From contig JAJZRT010000280.1 in assembly GCA_021802595.1 (NCBI GenBank), forward strand, positions 1 to 5,614: 5,614 nucleotides of DNA, in the 5' to 3' direction. This document shows positions 5,614 to 5,614 of this stretch, piece by piece. This DNA comes from Pseudomonadota bacterium (GTDB taxonomy: Bacteria; Pseudomonadota; Gammaproteobacteria; Burkholderiales; Thiobacillaceae). Below the pieces are notes generated by a model. It searched no databases. It was given only the letters and a program-made list of their open reading frames with translations, and had not been told where the DNA came from. How positions within the stretch are numbered: position 1 is the first letter of the stretch; the number at the start of each line of letters is the position of its first letter. Position numbers and translations under genes: made by a program.

Positions 5614-5614
5614 G

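Noticed and set aside
1..5614. Mobile element, CRISPR array or defence system
   Set aside because: No transposase, integrase, spaced direct-repeat array, terminal repeats or toxin-like genes are visible; the genes are housekeeping or energy metabolism.

Overview
The window (5,614 bp, GC-rich) looks like the chromosome of a sulfur-oxidising proteobacterium, most likely a betaproteobacterium. The grounds are the dissimilatory sulfur genes sat and aprBA, strong C/G-ending codon bias, and a BepA/YfgC-type periplasmic protease typical of Gram-negative bacteria. The taxon is inferred; no 16S or other marker gene is present.

Layout. Positions 22-1470 (+) encode an exported M48 zinc metalloprotease with a TPR-like C-terminal half (BepA-like). 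It converges on sat (ATP sulfurylase, 1517-2707, - strand), and the 46-bp gap between them holds a strong hairpin. A 380-bp intergenic region (2708-3087) then separates sat from the divergently transcribed aprB (3088-3561) and aprA (3586-5613), which encode the iron-sulfur and flavoprotein subunits of APS reductase. Both are complete and probably co-transcribed.

How the genes work together. AprBA interconverts sulfite + AMP and adenylylsulfate (APS). Sat interconverts APS + pyrophosphate and ATP + sulfate. In sulfur oxidisers the pair runs in the oxidative direction as the cytoplasmic end of sulfide/sulfur/thiosulfate oxidation and conserves energy as ATP. The protease belongs to outer-membrane quality control and has no evident link to sulfur metabolism.

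The sat-aprB intergenic region is the most information-rich part. It holds an exact match to the FNR/Anr consensus (TTGAT-N4-ATCAA, 2849-2862), which suggests oxygen- or redox-responsive control. It also holds a second 7+7 inverted repeat (2880-2902) overlapping a plausible -35 element, and then about 135 nt with several mutually compatible inverted repeats, including an H-type pseudoknot geometry, just before the aprB ribosome binding site. That leader matches no RNA family I can name and is the best candidate for something undescribed. The protein-coding content belongs to known families.
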